DNA from: DATDQA01 sp035292505
GTDB taxonomy: Bacteria > Bacteroidota > Bacteroidia > Chitinophagales > Saprospiraceae
Length of the DNA stretch: 23,242 bases
Direction: 5' to 3'
Assembly (NCBI GenBank): GCA_035292505.1
Contig: DATDQA010000121.1
Location: forward strand, 1-23,242
Shown: positions 1 through 9,100 of the stretch, piece by piece
How the letters are laid out: each line of letters opens with the position of its first letter
How positions within the stretch are numbered: position 1 is the stretch's first letter
Notes under the pieces: model-generated
What the model saw: the letters and a program-made list of their open reading frames with translations, nothing else
Database searches by the model: none
Told to the model about the DNA's origin: nothing
Made by a program: the position numbers and the translations under genes

Positions 1-190
1 TGGTGTTCAATGCCAGATCTTCGATCGATGGGGAAACTTGATATTTGTAACAGAATCGAGTCCTATTGTTTGGGATGGTAAGTTCAACAATCAAGAGATG
101 TTGCCTGGAGTATATGTATATGTACTCAAACTGAACTATTCAGATGCTGAGACGAGGCTTTTGTCAGGTGATATTACACTGATACGATAG
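1..190 (+). CDS. C-terminal end of a T9SS type B sorting-domain protein (5' end outside window)
   Basis: Only the last 62 codons are visible, read in frame from base 2 to a TAG at 188-190. They encode the second half of the gliding-motility-associated (type B) C-terminal sorting domain, with the landmarks IFDRWGNLIF, VWDGKFNNQEM, PGVYVYVLKL and a terminal SGDITLIR. In the family this domain directs export by the type IX secretion system and attachment or release at the cell surface. The last 60 residues are closer to the end of the gene at 6133-10302 (both share YVLKLNY, AET and LLSGDITLIR) than to the gene at 700-4599. The bases after the stop (TTCCCCCATTGCAATTTT) also match those after 10302, so the two loci share a duplicated 3' unit. 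What precedes the sorting domain cannot be seen. Confidence 0.88.
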   Translation, partial: GVQCQIFDRWGNLIFVTESSPIVWDGKFNNQEMLPGVYVYVLKLNYSDAETRLLSGDITLIR

Positions 191-206
191 TTCCCCCATT
201 GCAATT

Positions 207-404
207 TTGATTTTCATTTTTATTTTGATTGATCAAGATAGATGGGGTGATTTGGTGTTTGAAACGCATTCTATCCCTGTTTCATGGAACGGGCAGTCTC
301 AAGGAAAGGAAATGATGCCGGGGGTGTATGTGTATGTATTGACACTTGAATTCGAGAGCAGAAAGAAAAGGATACTATCGGGAGATCTGACAGTGTTGCG
401 CTGA
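207..404 (+). pseudogene. Orphan, decayed sorting-domain tail (copy 1)
   Basis: Sixteen bases after the preceding stop an open frame begins (only a TTG is available as start). From about base 240 it reads RWGDLVFET, PVSWNG, MMPGVYVYVLTLE and SGDLTVLR, ending in TGA. This is the second half of a type B sorting domain with no signal peptide and no NVFSPNGDxxND half. It therefore cannot be a working secreted protein and is best read as the stump of a deleted neighbouring gene. The same stump, in worse condition, follows the paralogous gene at 10302. Confidence 0.8.
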
Positions 405-410
405 GGACTC

Positions 411-580
411 CCCCCCTGCCTTCGCTCAAGCTTCGGCAGACAAAGCCTGCCCCCTCTCTCGCAAAAAGAGGAGATAATCTTAAAACTAACATCCGAGCCA
501 AGTTCTCTTTTTGCCAAAGAGGGGGGATTTACGTGCCTTTTATATCCCCTCTTTGCGTCAGCAGAGAGGGGGACTAAGGG
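411..580. repeat. Array of four small palindromes in the intergenic gap
   Basis: Four short inverted repeats follow one another: CTGCC/GGCAG (416-420 and 435-439), CCTCT/AGAGG (453-457 and 467-471), CTCTTT/AAAGAG (505-510 and 516-521), and CCCCTCT/AGAGGGG (546-552 and 565-571). The last three share a C/T-rich arm with its G/A-rich complement. They lie between the orphan tail and the start of the giant gene at 700. They resemble the short palindromic intergenic elements common in Bacteroidota. They could act as terminators or mRNA stabilisers, but no long U-run follows any of them. The rest of the gap, 581-699, is pyrimidine-rich on the + strand, with no gene seen. Confidence 0.5.
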
Positions 581-699
581 GTGAGTCCTAATCCTATCCT
601 GCGCCCCGGCAACCGCTTTCCTCCACTTCCTCTATTTTCTCCGCTTTTCATGATTTTCCCTAACTTCAATGCCGTCCCCGTTCATTATCTCCACGCATA

Positions 700-3600
700 A
701 TGAAAAACACCAGCTATCTCCTCCATGCGCTTTCGACGCTACTATACCTGATGCTGGTATTGCCTTGTGTTTCACAAAACCTGGTGCCAAATCCTGGATT
801 CGAAGAATATACAGACTGTCCTGCCTGGCCGTGCCAGGCGTTGATCGATACACTACCGTGTTATCCCTGGACAAGCTGGGACGGCAACTACTTCAATGCC
901 TGTACTGACTGGCCGTGCAACGTCCCGGACAATTTCCGTGGTTGGCAGGACGCGCATATGGGTGATGCATACGTCGGCGGATATATGTCAGGTTCAGGAG
1001 GCGAGGAGTTTTTTTCAGTTAAACTACGAGAGCCGCTGATCGCAGGACAATGTTATGATGTAAGCTTCTTTATCAACCGGGCCGATTCCGGATGTGCAAT
1101 CAATCATATCGGCGCCATTTTTACTACCGAGCCTGACCTGGTAGGATCGCCTCAGATCGACTGGAGCGGACAGTTCCTCAACGACTCCATTGAATGGACC
1201 GAGATTTTTGGCTCTTTTATCGCAGAGGGAGGAGAAGAGTATATGACCCTCGGCAATTTTTATCCGGATGACGAGACAGATTTCAATGCCGAGTGCGACC
1301 TGGAATATCCTTTCGGCTATTACTATTTCGATGATGTCAATGTGGAGCTATCGTCTCCGGGAGGGTCGTTTTCGGTTGACTTAGGTGGGCCGTATATTTC
1401 ATGCTATTCGCAAACGCTGACAGCAGACATGGATGGCGCGTATTTTACCTGGAGTGATGGCTCTCATGGTTCTTCATTAGTCGTCACTGAATCCGGGACC
1501 TACAGCGTCACTGTTTCCGTGGCATGCGTGGAAGCGGAAGCAACGACAGAAGTGACCATTCTGGGTTCTCCCCCGGTTACTCTCGGCCCGGATATTGAAA
1601 TGTGTGAAGGCCAAGCATACACGATCACTCTGGACCCCAACGATGGCTCGTATCTCTGGAACGATGGGTCGACAACACCGGAGTATACATTTACCACAAC
1701 AGGTCTGTACAGTGTGACCCTGGACGATGGATGCGATCTGACATCTGATCAGATCTTTGTTAACGTCGTGTCCTTGCCGCTGCCGTTCACTCTGGGAGAA
1801 GACACGACCTTATGCCCGGGGGATACGATACAGTATATATTTGACGGATCTATTGGTGACTTTCATTGGCAAGATGGTTCACATGCATCTTCATACACCA
1901 TAAGTGGGCCAGGCACCTTCGCACTGACGATCTCGAATTCATGTGGCACCGTTTCCGATGCGATCCAGGTGGATTTTGTAGACTTCCCGGATTTTACACT
2001 GGGCCCTGACTCTGTGATCTTATGTACGGGAGAAGTGATCAATTTTGATTTTCCCGAAGACCTCGGTGATTTTATGTGGCAGGATGGTAGTACGGAATCA
2101 TCATACCAGATCACAACCGCAGGTAGCTATAGTCTGACAGTATCCAATGTATGCGGAATGCATTCTGATCAGATCATCGTCACAGAATCAGACTACCCGG
2201 AATTCGAGTTGGGAGATTCGATCTCACTCTGTCCAGGTGAAACTGTGACACTGATTGCCCCGGATTTTGATGGTGAATACACCTGGCAGGATGGATCATA
2301 TCAAATGGAATATCACGTCTTAGAGTCGGGCATATATGCCCTGACAGTGACAAATACCTGTGGATCTTATTCAGATGAGATAGTTGTTGATTTCGCACCC
2401 GATATCCAACCTCCGGATCTGGGTGCAGATGTCAGCCTATGTCCCGGTGAGGAAATATTGTTGACAGTAGGTCAGACTGAAGGGAGTGTTCTGTGGAACG
2501 ACCTTTCGACGGATAATACATTGTTGGTGTTAACGCCAGGCACTTACGCGGTAACTGTATCAACCGAATGTGAACAGTATTCGGATACAATTCATGTCAG
2601 CCAGGGTAACGACGGCCCGGTTTTGAACCTGACTGACGATTTTTCATTGTGTGCTGGTGAGACCGCAATCCTGGATGCAGGTATCGCAAATGTCTCCTAC
2701 CATTGGAATGACGGTTCACAGGGTTCGCAGATGGAAATATCCTCTCCGGGGATTTATATACTCACAATCAGCAATGCGTGTGGTTCTGATATGGATTCTG
2801 TGATCGTCACTGATGGCGGACCACCGCCAATGGTCGCTCTGGGGGCAGACACAGCGATCTGTCCCGGAGATGCATTTGTATTGATACCAGTTTCATCAGA
2901 TGTACAATCGTGGCTGTGGTCTGATAGTTCGTCAGGTCCAACGTTTAATGTTCAAAGTTCCGGGACCATTATTGTCAACGCATCGAATCAATGTGGGCAA
3001 GTTAGTGATACGATGGAGGTGGGTTTGCTGCCTGATGTGCCTACCCTGGATTTGGGTGCAGATATATCCTTGTGTCCCGGAGAGAGTCAAACGCTCACAA
3101 TCAATGCACCGGGAACAGATGTTCTCTGGAGTAACGGTTCTACGGATACGAGCTTTCAGGTTAACTCCGGAGGACTTGTCTATGCGACGATCTCCAATGC
3201 ATGTGGATCTTCATCTGACACAGTGCAGGTTGATATACTCGATCCGATACCATCACTGGACCTTGGCAACGATCAATCGCTCTGCCCAGGAGAGACAATT
3301 ACAATAAATCCTGGCATATCCGGTGTAGATTATCTATGGCAAGATGGAAGTTCATCCCCGACATATGAGGCAACCTCTCCCGGAATGATCGTGCTTACTA
3401 TTTCTAATGATTGTGGTTCAGCAACAGATAGTTTGCAAATAATCCTCGATCCGAATGGTCCGCAAGTGGATCTCGGGCCTGATATTCTTGCCTGCGAGGG
3501 AGACACAGTGGTGCTTGATGCTGGTATCTCAGGTGTGGATTATTTATGGAATGATGGTTCTGTTGCATCGCAATATTTTGCGACGGTATCAGGTATGTAT

Positions 3601-4599
3601 TCTTTACAGGTCACCAATGCCTGCGGCACGGACGCTGATACGATCCTTGTGGACATGCATGGAGCAATCCCCACGCCTGCATTGGGTGCGGATACGACCT
3701 TGTGCGATGGGGAAGCACTGATCCTCATCTCCGATGCGGATACAGAGACGAACATTGAATGGCATGCTTCGACAGGCTCAGCAGACACTGGTTCATCGTT
3801 TATTGTAACTGAGGAAGGGACATATATTCTATCAGAATCCAATCATTGTGGCAGTGCATCGGATACGATTGTTGTCACGTTCGAAAGTGCTCCTGCAGCG
3901 CTTGACCTTGGAGAAGATGTCGTCTTGTGTCCTGGAGATTCGATTGTGCTACTTGCCCCTGCAACTACAGATCTCATCACATGGCAAGACGGAAGTCATG
4001 GAGTGAGCATTGTTGCGGATCAGGAACAGGTCTATTCACTCCAGATCTCCAATGATTGCGGTGTGACCAGTGATGAAGTGTTTATTTCATTTGATAAGTA
4101 TGTGCCGGTTGTGGATCTTGAACCATCACTTTCGATCTGTCCTGATCAAACTGTGACTCTTGATGTCACGCAAGCGTTCTCAGCCACTTATCTATGGAAT
4201 ACCGGCAGCACCTTGCCAGCGATTGTCATCACGCAGCCCAATGACTATGCGGTGACGGTTTCGACGGACTGCTATACAAAGACAGATGCTATTCGTATTG
4301 AAGCAGATGATGATTGTGGGCAAGGGATATTCATTCCGAATGTGTTTTCACCGAATGGAGACAATATCAATGACGAATGGATCGTGTATATCGATGATCC
4401 GGATGTAAGAGGGATTGAATGCAGAATATTTGACCGTTGGGGAAATCTCGTGTTTGAGACCAATGAAATACCAGTAGCATGGAACGGCCGATTCGGAGAG
4501 AGAGAATTGAATCCGGGAGTATACGTGTACGTAGTTATTCTGACGAAACAAGATGGAGAATCAGATGTGCGCTCGGGGGATATCACACTTGTCCGATAG
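700..4599 (+). CDS. Giant secreted multi-module (Ig/PKD-like) adhesin-like protein with T9SS type B sorting domain
   Basis: 1299 residues. The ATG at 700 gives a clear signal peptide (residues 1 to about 25, ending LPCVSQ) before the NLVPNPGFEEY motif, so this start is preferred. Residues 26-225 form an N-terminal beta-rich domain common in Bacteroidota surface proteins. Then come 14 modules of about 65-75 residues with the pattern LGxDxxLCPGE, W(Q/N)DGS, YxLTVSNxCG, SDxIxV. Each has two cysteines (one before PGE, one before the final strand), suggesting one disulfide per module. Residues 1206-1299 are the type B sorting domain (FIPNVFSPNGDNIND, IFDRWGNLVFET, GVYVYV, SGDITLVR). The probable role is surface adhesion or gliding-associated matrix. 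No catalytic motif is visible. The twelfth module has an extra insertion after its Trp (3767-3782). It is a paralogue of 6133-10302, which has one more module. The ligand is unknown. Confidence 0.93.
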   Translation: MKNTSYLLHALSTLLYLMLVLPCVSQNLVPNPGFEEYTDCPAWPCQALIDTLPCYPWTSWDGNYFNACTDWPCNVPDNFRGWQDAHMGDAYVGGYMSGSGGEEFFSVKLREPLIAGQCYDVSFFINRADSGCAINHIGAIFTTEPDLVGSPQIDWSGQFLNDSIEWTEIFGSFIAEGGEEYMTLGNFYPDDETDFNAECDLEYPFGYYYFDDVNVELSSPGGSFSVDLGGPYISCYSQTLTADMDGAYFTWSDGSHGSSLVVTESGTYSVTVSVACVEAEATTEVTILGSPPVTLGPDIEMCEGQAYTITLDPNDGSYLWNDGSTTPEYTFTTTGLYSVTLDDGCDLTSDQIFVNVVSLPLPFTLGEDTTLCPGDTIQYIFDGSIGDFHWQDGSHASSYTISGPGTFALTISNSCGTVSDAIQVDFVDFPDFTLGPDSVILCTGEVINFDFPEDLGDFMWQDGSTESSYQITTAGSYSLTVSNVCGMHSDQIIVTESDYPEFELGDSISLCPGETVTLIAPDFDGEYTWQDGSYQMEYHVLESGIYALTVTNTCGSYSDEIVVDFAPDIQPPDLGADVSLCPGEEILLTVGQTEGSVLWNDLSTDNTLLVLTPGTYAVTVSTECEQYSDTIHVSQGNDGPVLNLTDDFSLCAGETAILDAGIANVSYHWNDGSQGSQMEISSPGIYILTISNACGSDMDSVIVTDGGPPPMVALGADTAICPGDAFVLIPVSSDVQSWLWSDSSSGPTFNVQSSGTIIVNASNQCGQVSDTMEVGLLPDVPTLDLGADISLCPGESQTLTINAPGTDVLWSNGSTDTSFQVNSGGLVYATISNACGSSSDTVQVDILDPIPSLDLGNDQSLCPGETITINPGISGVDYLWQDGSSSPTYEATSPGMIVLTISNDCGSATDSLQIILDPNGPQVDLGPDILACEGDTVVLDAGISGVDYLWNDGSVASQYFATVSGMYSLQVTNACGTDADTILVDMHGAIPTPALGADTTLCDGEALILISDADTETNIEWHASTGSADTGSSFIVTEEGTYILSESNHCGSASDTIVVTFESAPAALDLGEDVVLCPGDSIVLLAPATTDLITWQDGSHGVSIVADQEQVYSLQISNDCGVTSDEVFISFDKYVPVVDLEPSLSICPDQTVTLDVTQAFSATYLWNTGSTLPAIVITQPNDYAVTVSTDCYTKTDAIRIEADDDCGQGIFIPNVFSPNGDNINDEWIVYIDDPDVRGIECRIFDRWGNLVFETNEIPVAWNGRFGERELNPGVYVYVVILTKQDGESDVRSGDITLVR
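3767..3782 (+). repeat. REP-like sequence inserted in frame in module 12
   Basis: CTTCGACAGGCTCAGC lies directly after TGGCATG, so the module reads W-HASTGSA where the matching module of the paralogue (near 9476) reads W-QDGS. The same core TTCGACAGGCTC occurs at three places in the other giant gene. The inserted version is 4 residues longer than its partner module. Confidence 0.75.
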
Positions 4600-4658
4600 T
4601 TGTCTCTGGCTTCCGGTTTCCTGCCTTTTCATTTTCGTTTTTGCCTTGTGTCACATTT

Positions 4659-4865
4659 TCACAGATAGCCATGCTTGTAAGCCCAGGAAATCAAACTTGC
4701 TGTACTTGTTGACTCTGTTTTTCTGAGCAGGTTTCTGCGATACACCTCTATCGTGCGTTCAGAAAGATGCAATTCTTCCCCAATCCTTTTACTGGTGTAT
4801 CCGCGTACAATCAATTTCAACACTTCGGTCTCTCGAGCGGACAATGGAATCATTAAAGCGCCCAT
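4659..4865 (-). CDS. Stand-alone LuxR/GerE-type HTH DNA-binding protein
   Basis: 68 residues, nearly all one LuxR-type helix-turn-helix domain: LSARETEVLKLIVRGYTSK, IGEELHLSERTIEVYRRNLL, then KTESTSTASLISWAYKHGYL. The ETEVL start, the IGEELHLSERTIEVYR recognition helix and the closing hydrophobic helix are all present. No receiver or sensor domain precedes it, because an in-frame TGA lies about 20 bases upstream of the ATG. It is either a minimal single-domain regulator or the surviving C-terminus of a response regulator. Its strand is opposite to both giant genes, and its 3' end lies 59 bases from the stop of the first. The target is unknown. Confidence 0.7.
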   Translation of the reverse strand: MGALMIPLSARETEVLKLIVRGYTSKRIGEELHLSERTIEVYRRNLLRKTESTSTASLISWAYKHGYL

Positions 4866-5280
4866 AAAGAAACCTATGTTAAATACTCAATCAGAACCAG
4901 ACAGCAAATCAACTACGCAAGAGCAGTTTATGTCTATAACAAGCTGATCTTGCTCCATCTTTACAGCTCAAGTTCTAATTTTGGGTGGTATCGGGGCAGG
5001 TCAATATCGGAGCAACAATAAATATACTAGGAAATATTAAAATATTGGCGGATTATTTTATGACTTAGATACACCCGAAGCATGGATTGCCCAAGTGTCT
5101 AACTCGATAGAAGCAATAATCATCTTGTAAATCATCATAAAAGGAAGTCAAGGGCATGACCGCAATGGAAATGCCCTCGCTCCAGCACTGTCATTTATTT
5201 TTTTTAATGTCAATCCAAGAGTACACTTACGCCTCTGAGTCTGCATTAGCATTCGGAAACCTCACACTCGCCATCTGCAT
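4866..5280. other. Gene-poor gap
   Basis: This is 415 bases between the HTH gene and the lipoprotein gene. The sequence is A/T-rich around 5000-5060. I see no open frame with a recognisable protein, no RNA gene and no strong hairpin. The promoter of the leftward HTH gene should lie at its left end, and the 3' region of the leftward lipoprotein gene at its right end. Confidence 0.5.
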
Positions 5281-5745
5281 TTATATATTTGCGTTCCGTT
5301 GGCAGAAGCTGAATCGTAATGGTTTGCGGCAACCCAGATTGTGCTGTACAGCTAATATCACATTGGCTGTGTCTGTTGACGACGTATTCTGGATCCAGAA
5401 GCCAGTATTGATTTCTTCGCAAAAGTCATATCGGGGATTCAGAGTACTTGTAAGAGAGATTGTGTGACCGTCTCCACTAAATGTACCGAATCCACAGGTG
5501 TTAATACCCGTGCAGCCCGTGGTGGGACCATCGCAAGTCCCGCAAAGCTCTAACGATGCTGCATTATCATTCTTAAGTTCTACAAAACAATGACAATCGC
5601 AGCCATCGCAATCCTGTCTCAATGTAATTCTGTCACTATCTGAGGTAGACGAATCAATCCCTGAATCCAACTCGTGGCATGAGGTGAGCATCAAGAGACA
5701 CACTGCGCAAGCAGTGACTTCAGAGCAAAATGTTAAACGTTTCAT
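5281..5745 (-). CDS. Small cysteine-rich lipoprotein of unknown function
   Basis: 154 residues. The N-terminus (MKRLTF, then a hydrophobic stretch ending LMLTSC at residues 18-23) fits a signal peptidase II lipobox with Cys23 as the lipidated residue. This supports the - strand frame over the overlapping + strand one. The mature part is acidic and unusually cysteine-rich, with a CDGCDCHCF cluster, two further Cys around ELCGTCDG, and Cys in TGCTGINTCG, ending in LGCRKPLRFSFC. The pattern suggests a disulfide-stabilised or metal-binding surface protein, but I do not recognise the family. It stands alone between two giant surface-protein genes. Confidence 0.65.
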   Translation of the reverse strand: MKRLTFCSEVTACAVCLLMLTSCHELDSGIDSSTSDSDRITLRQDCDGCDCHCFVELKNDNAASLELCGTCDGPTTGCTGINTCGFGTFSGDGHTISLTSTLNPRYDFCEEINTGFWIQNTSSTDTANVILAVQHNLGCRKPLRFSFCQRNANI

Positions 5746-6132
5746 AGTCGTTATTGATTAAAGTGATTAAATCACAGATTGTATCGTATGTTGCTCTTCT
5801 TAAATACACTTTAAGTACTCTCAAAATACGATGCAATCATGCTGGATGTTAGAATAACGTTGTGTTATTACGTACTTCCACGTATATTTTTAAGTGTTTC
5901 CACTTATAGCGCAATATGATAAGCAGCGGTGTTTACATTTCAGGCATATAGCTGTGTTAATAGTTCCCTGTGTGTGCACGCTCTTATTTCCATCAGCGCT
6001 TGCAAAAGAATATGTAAACAAATTCTATCGGCCGTCACCTTCTCGCTTTTGGTCGTAATTCGAATTCGGTCAGACAATAACACTTCTTATATTTGTGTAT
6101 ACCGGTGTTGGCATACAATTGGACGACCGCAG
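5746..6132. other. Divergent intergenic region with a small dyad
   Basis: This region holds the upstream sequences of the leftward lipoprotein gene and the rightward giant gene. GTGATTAAATCAC (5763-5775) is a 13-base dyad with only the centre unpaired, 18 bases before the lipoprotein ATG. It is a possible operator. The frame of the giant gene stays open back to 5929, but those codons (cysteine-rich, no family resemblance) precede the better signal-peptide start at 6133 and are treated as non-coding. Confidence 0.4.
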
Positions 6133-9100
6133 ATGAAGCGTATCATACATATCCTCACCATCATATCGACGACTTGGGCGGAGCATGCTGTATGTCAAAA
6201 TCTGGTGCCCAACCCTAGTTTCGAAGTCTATACGGAATGTCCACCAGGTGGAAATACTGGAGAACCATTGCAGTGCATTCCTTGGACGCAAGCAAATGAA
6301 GCCACAGCAGACTACTTTAATGTCTGTTCCCCTCCCGGCGAAGCGGGAATTCCAACCAATTTTGCGGGAGAGCAGTGGCCAGTAACAGGTGTTGCATATG
6401 TTGGTGGGTGTTCTCGATCTTTTGGGGTCAACTATCGTGAATATGTTCAGACGCAACTTGACAATCCGCTTGTCGCAGATGCAGCATATCAGGTCTCATT
6501 CTACATTAGCCCCGGAGAAGAATTGTGCGCTACGCAACCTTTCGGCGCTTTGTTCACAGTAGGTATTCCTGTTTATGATGGTGAGTCCGTCCTGGATTAC
6601 CCACCTCAAATAGAAGTAAATGGTGGGTTTTTGAACAATTATGCAGACTGGACCTTAATTTCCCGTTGTTTTATTGCTGAGGGCGGAGAGTATTATATCA
6701 CTATTGGCAATTTTCGCGATGATAGTGAAACTCCGATTGAACCTGGTTGCAATGGCACTGTGGCCTATTACTACATCGATCAGGTCACAGTGATAGAAAT
6801 GCCTCTTTCAGAAGAAGAGTTCTTTCTTGAACCTGTCACTGCATGTGGCTCGTATACCATAAATCCTGGTTCTGCTCAAAACTACCTGTGGAGCGATGGC
6901 ACGACAAATCCAACGCTGACTGTCATAGAATCTGGCACCTACTATGTCACCCTCTCCGATGCATGCGCTTTCTCGTATGGAGAGATAGAAGTAACAATCA
7001 TTCCCGATTCTCCTCCGGTAGTTCTTCCGAATGATACACTCTTATGTTCAGGTGAGAGCCTGGATATCTCCCTCGATCCTGATGCGGGCATCTATGTATG
7101 GCAGGATCAAAGCAATGACAATGAGTACACTATTACACAAGAAGGCCTATTTGTCGTCACACTCACGGATGACTGCGACATGACCTCCGACACGATCAAT
7201 GTCAGCTTCATGGATCCTCCACCTGCTTTTTCACTAGGACAAGACACACTGATCTGCGACGGAGATGCGTTTGTCATTTCGTTTGATCCATCGCTCGGAG
7301 ATTTCGAATGGCAGGATCAGAGCACGTCTTCTTCCTATACGATCAATGACGACGGCATTTATGCCCTCACCATATCCAATATGTGCGGTGAAGTATCGGA
7401 TGAGATGAATGTTGACTTCGTAGAGCAGATTATCTTCTCTATCGGACCTGAACAGATGACGCTCTGTGATGGTAATGAGTTTCAGATCGATCTTGATCCT
7501 TCGCTTGGAGAGTTTCTCTGGAGCGATGACAGTGAGGGAAATACCTTCACGATTACAGAAGCCGGAATGGTTTCAGTCACTGTATCGAACATCTGCTATT
7601 CTGTAACAGATGAGATGCTGGTGGAGGTACTGTATCAACCTGAGTTTACACTCGGGGCTGATATCACTGTCTGTGCAGGAGACCTTCCTATTACACTCGA
7701 TCTGTCCGATGTCGATCATGCACAGGCCTGGGAGTGGACAGGGGGTTCGACTCAATCTATCTTTCAAGTTACTTTACCCGGCACATACAGTGTGACGATC
7801 AGCAATGACTGCTTTGCGATGAGCGATGAGATCGTTATAACTATTGCAGATGCCGATCCGGTTGTGATACTGCCTGCGGATCAATTGCTCTGTCCCGGAC
7901 AGACATTTATACTTGATGCGGATGGCTTGATGGGGATTTATAGTTGGCAGGATATGAGCACTGCAGATACCTTTCTCGTGACTGCTCCGGGTGTTTATGC
8001 GCTTACTGTAACGAATATCTGTGGCTCAGACGCGGATAGTATTGTAATAGATTATATTTCTGTACTTGCTCCACCCGATCTCGGTTCTGATTTTAGTTTA
8101 TGTCCGGGAGAGACGGGAGTGTTGTATGCAAATGTAGATGGAGTCTTATTTCTATGGACAGACGTTTCGACAGGCTCAACGTCTGGTACGGATTCATTGA
8201 TGATTACGAGTTCAGGTGTGTATGTTTTACAGATCTCGGATGCCTGCAGCAGTGCATCAGATACAATCGTCATCACTTCCAATGCCAATCCACCTAATGT
8301 CGATCTTCCCGCTTCCGTTGATTTGTGTCAGGGAGATACAGTTGTCATCGATGCCGGTGTGACAGGAGTGCAATATCTATGGAGTGATGCTTCGCAACTT
8401 TCGTCGCTTTCCATCCATGATCCCGGTTCATACAGTCTGACTGTAAGCAATGCATGCGGTTCCGATGCAGATACAATTGTAATTCTAGATGCAGGACCTG
8501 CACCTACGGTTTTGCTTGGCGCTGATCTTTCCTTGTGTCCGGGAGATGTTGTCAACGTCATTCCTGTTTCATCGGATGTGCAATCATGGCTTTGGCAGGA
8601 CAGTTCGACTTCTTCTTCACTCAATGTTTCTTCTGCAGGAATTGTCTATGTGCAAGGCACGAACCAATGCGGACTGGCAAATGACACCATCAACGTGACA
8701 ATGCTTCCGGCTACTCCTCCGCTCGATCTTGGAGCATACCTTTCTATTTGTCCCGGAGAAACGGTTACACTCACGATCACTGAACCGAACGTAGATATCC
8801 TCTGGCACGCTTCGACAGGCTCAGCGGCCAGTGATACCACTTCAACAAACCCGGAATTTTCTCTCGACACGTCCGGTTTGATCACGGCGACGATTTCAAA
8901 TGCTTGTGGCTCTGCATCGGATTCTGTGCTTGTGAGTTTGTTGGATGCAGCGCCGTCATTAGATCTTGGTGCTGATCAATCTCTATGCCCAGGAGAGACG
9001 ATTAGCTTCGATCCAGGCATCAACGATGTCGAATATCTCTGGCAGGATGGAAGTCATGGAACATCATTTCAAACAACTCAATCCGGTACGATCATTCTGA

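Noticed and set aside
5156..5467. 103-codon + strand frame overlapping the cysteine-rich lipoprotein gene
   Set aside because: No recognisable protein, while the - strand frame has a complete lipobox signal peptide.
5929..6132. Longer start for the second giant gene
   Set aside because: The extra 68 residues have no family resemblance and would bury the signal peptide that directly precedes NLVPNPSFE. The paralogue starts at the equivalent of 6133.
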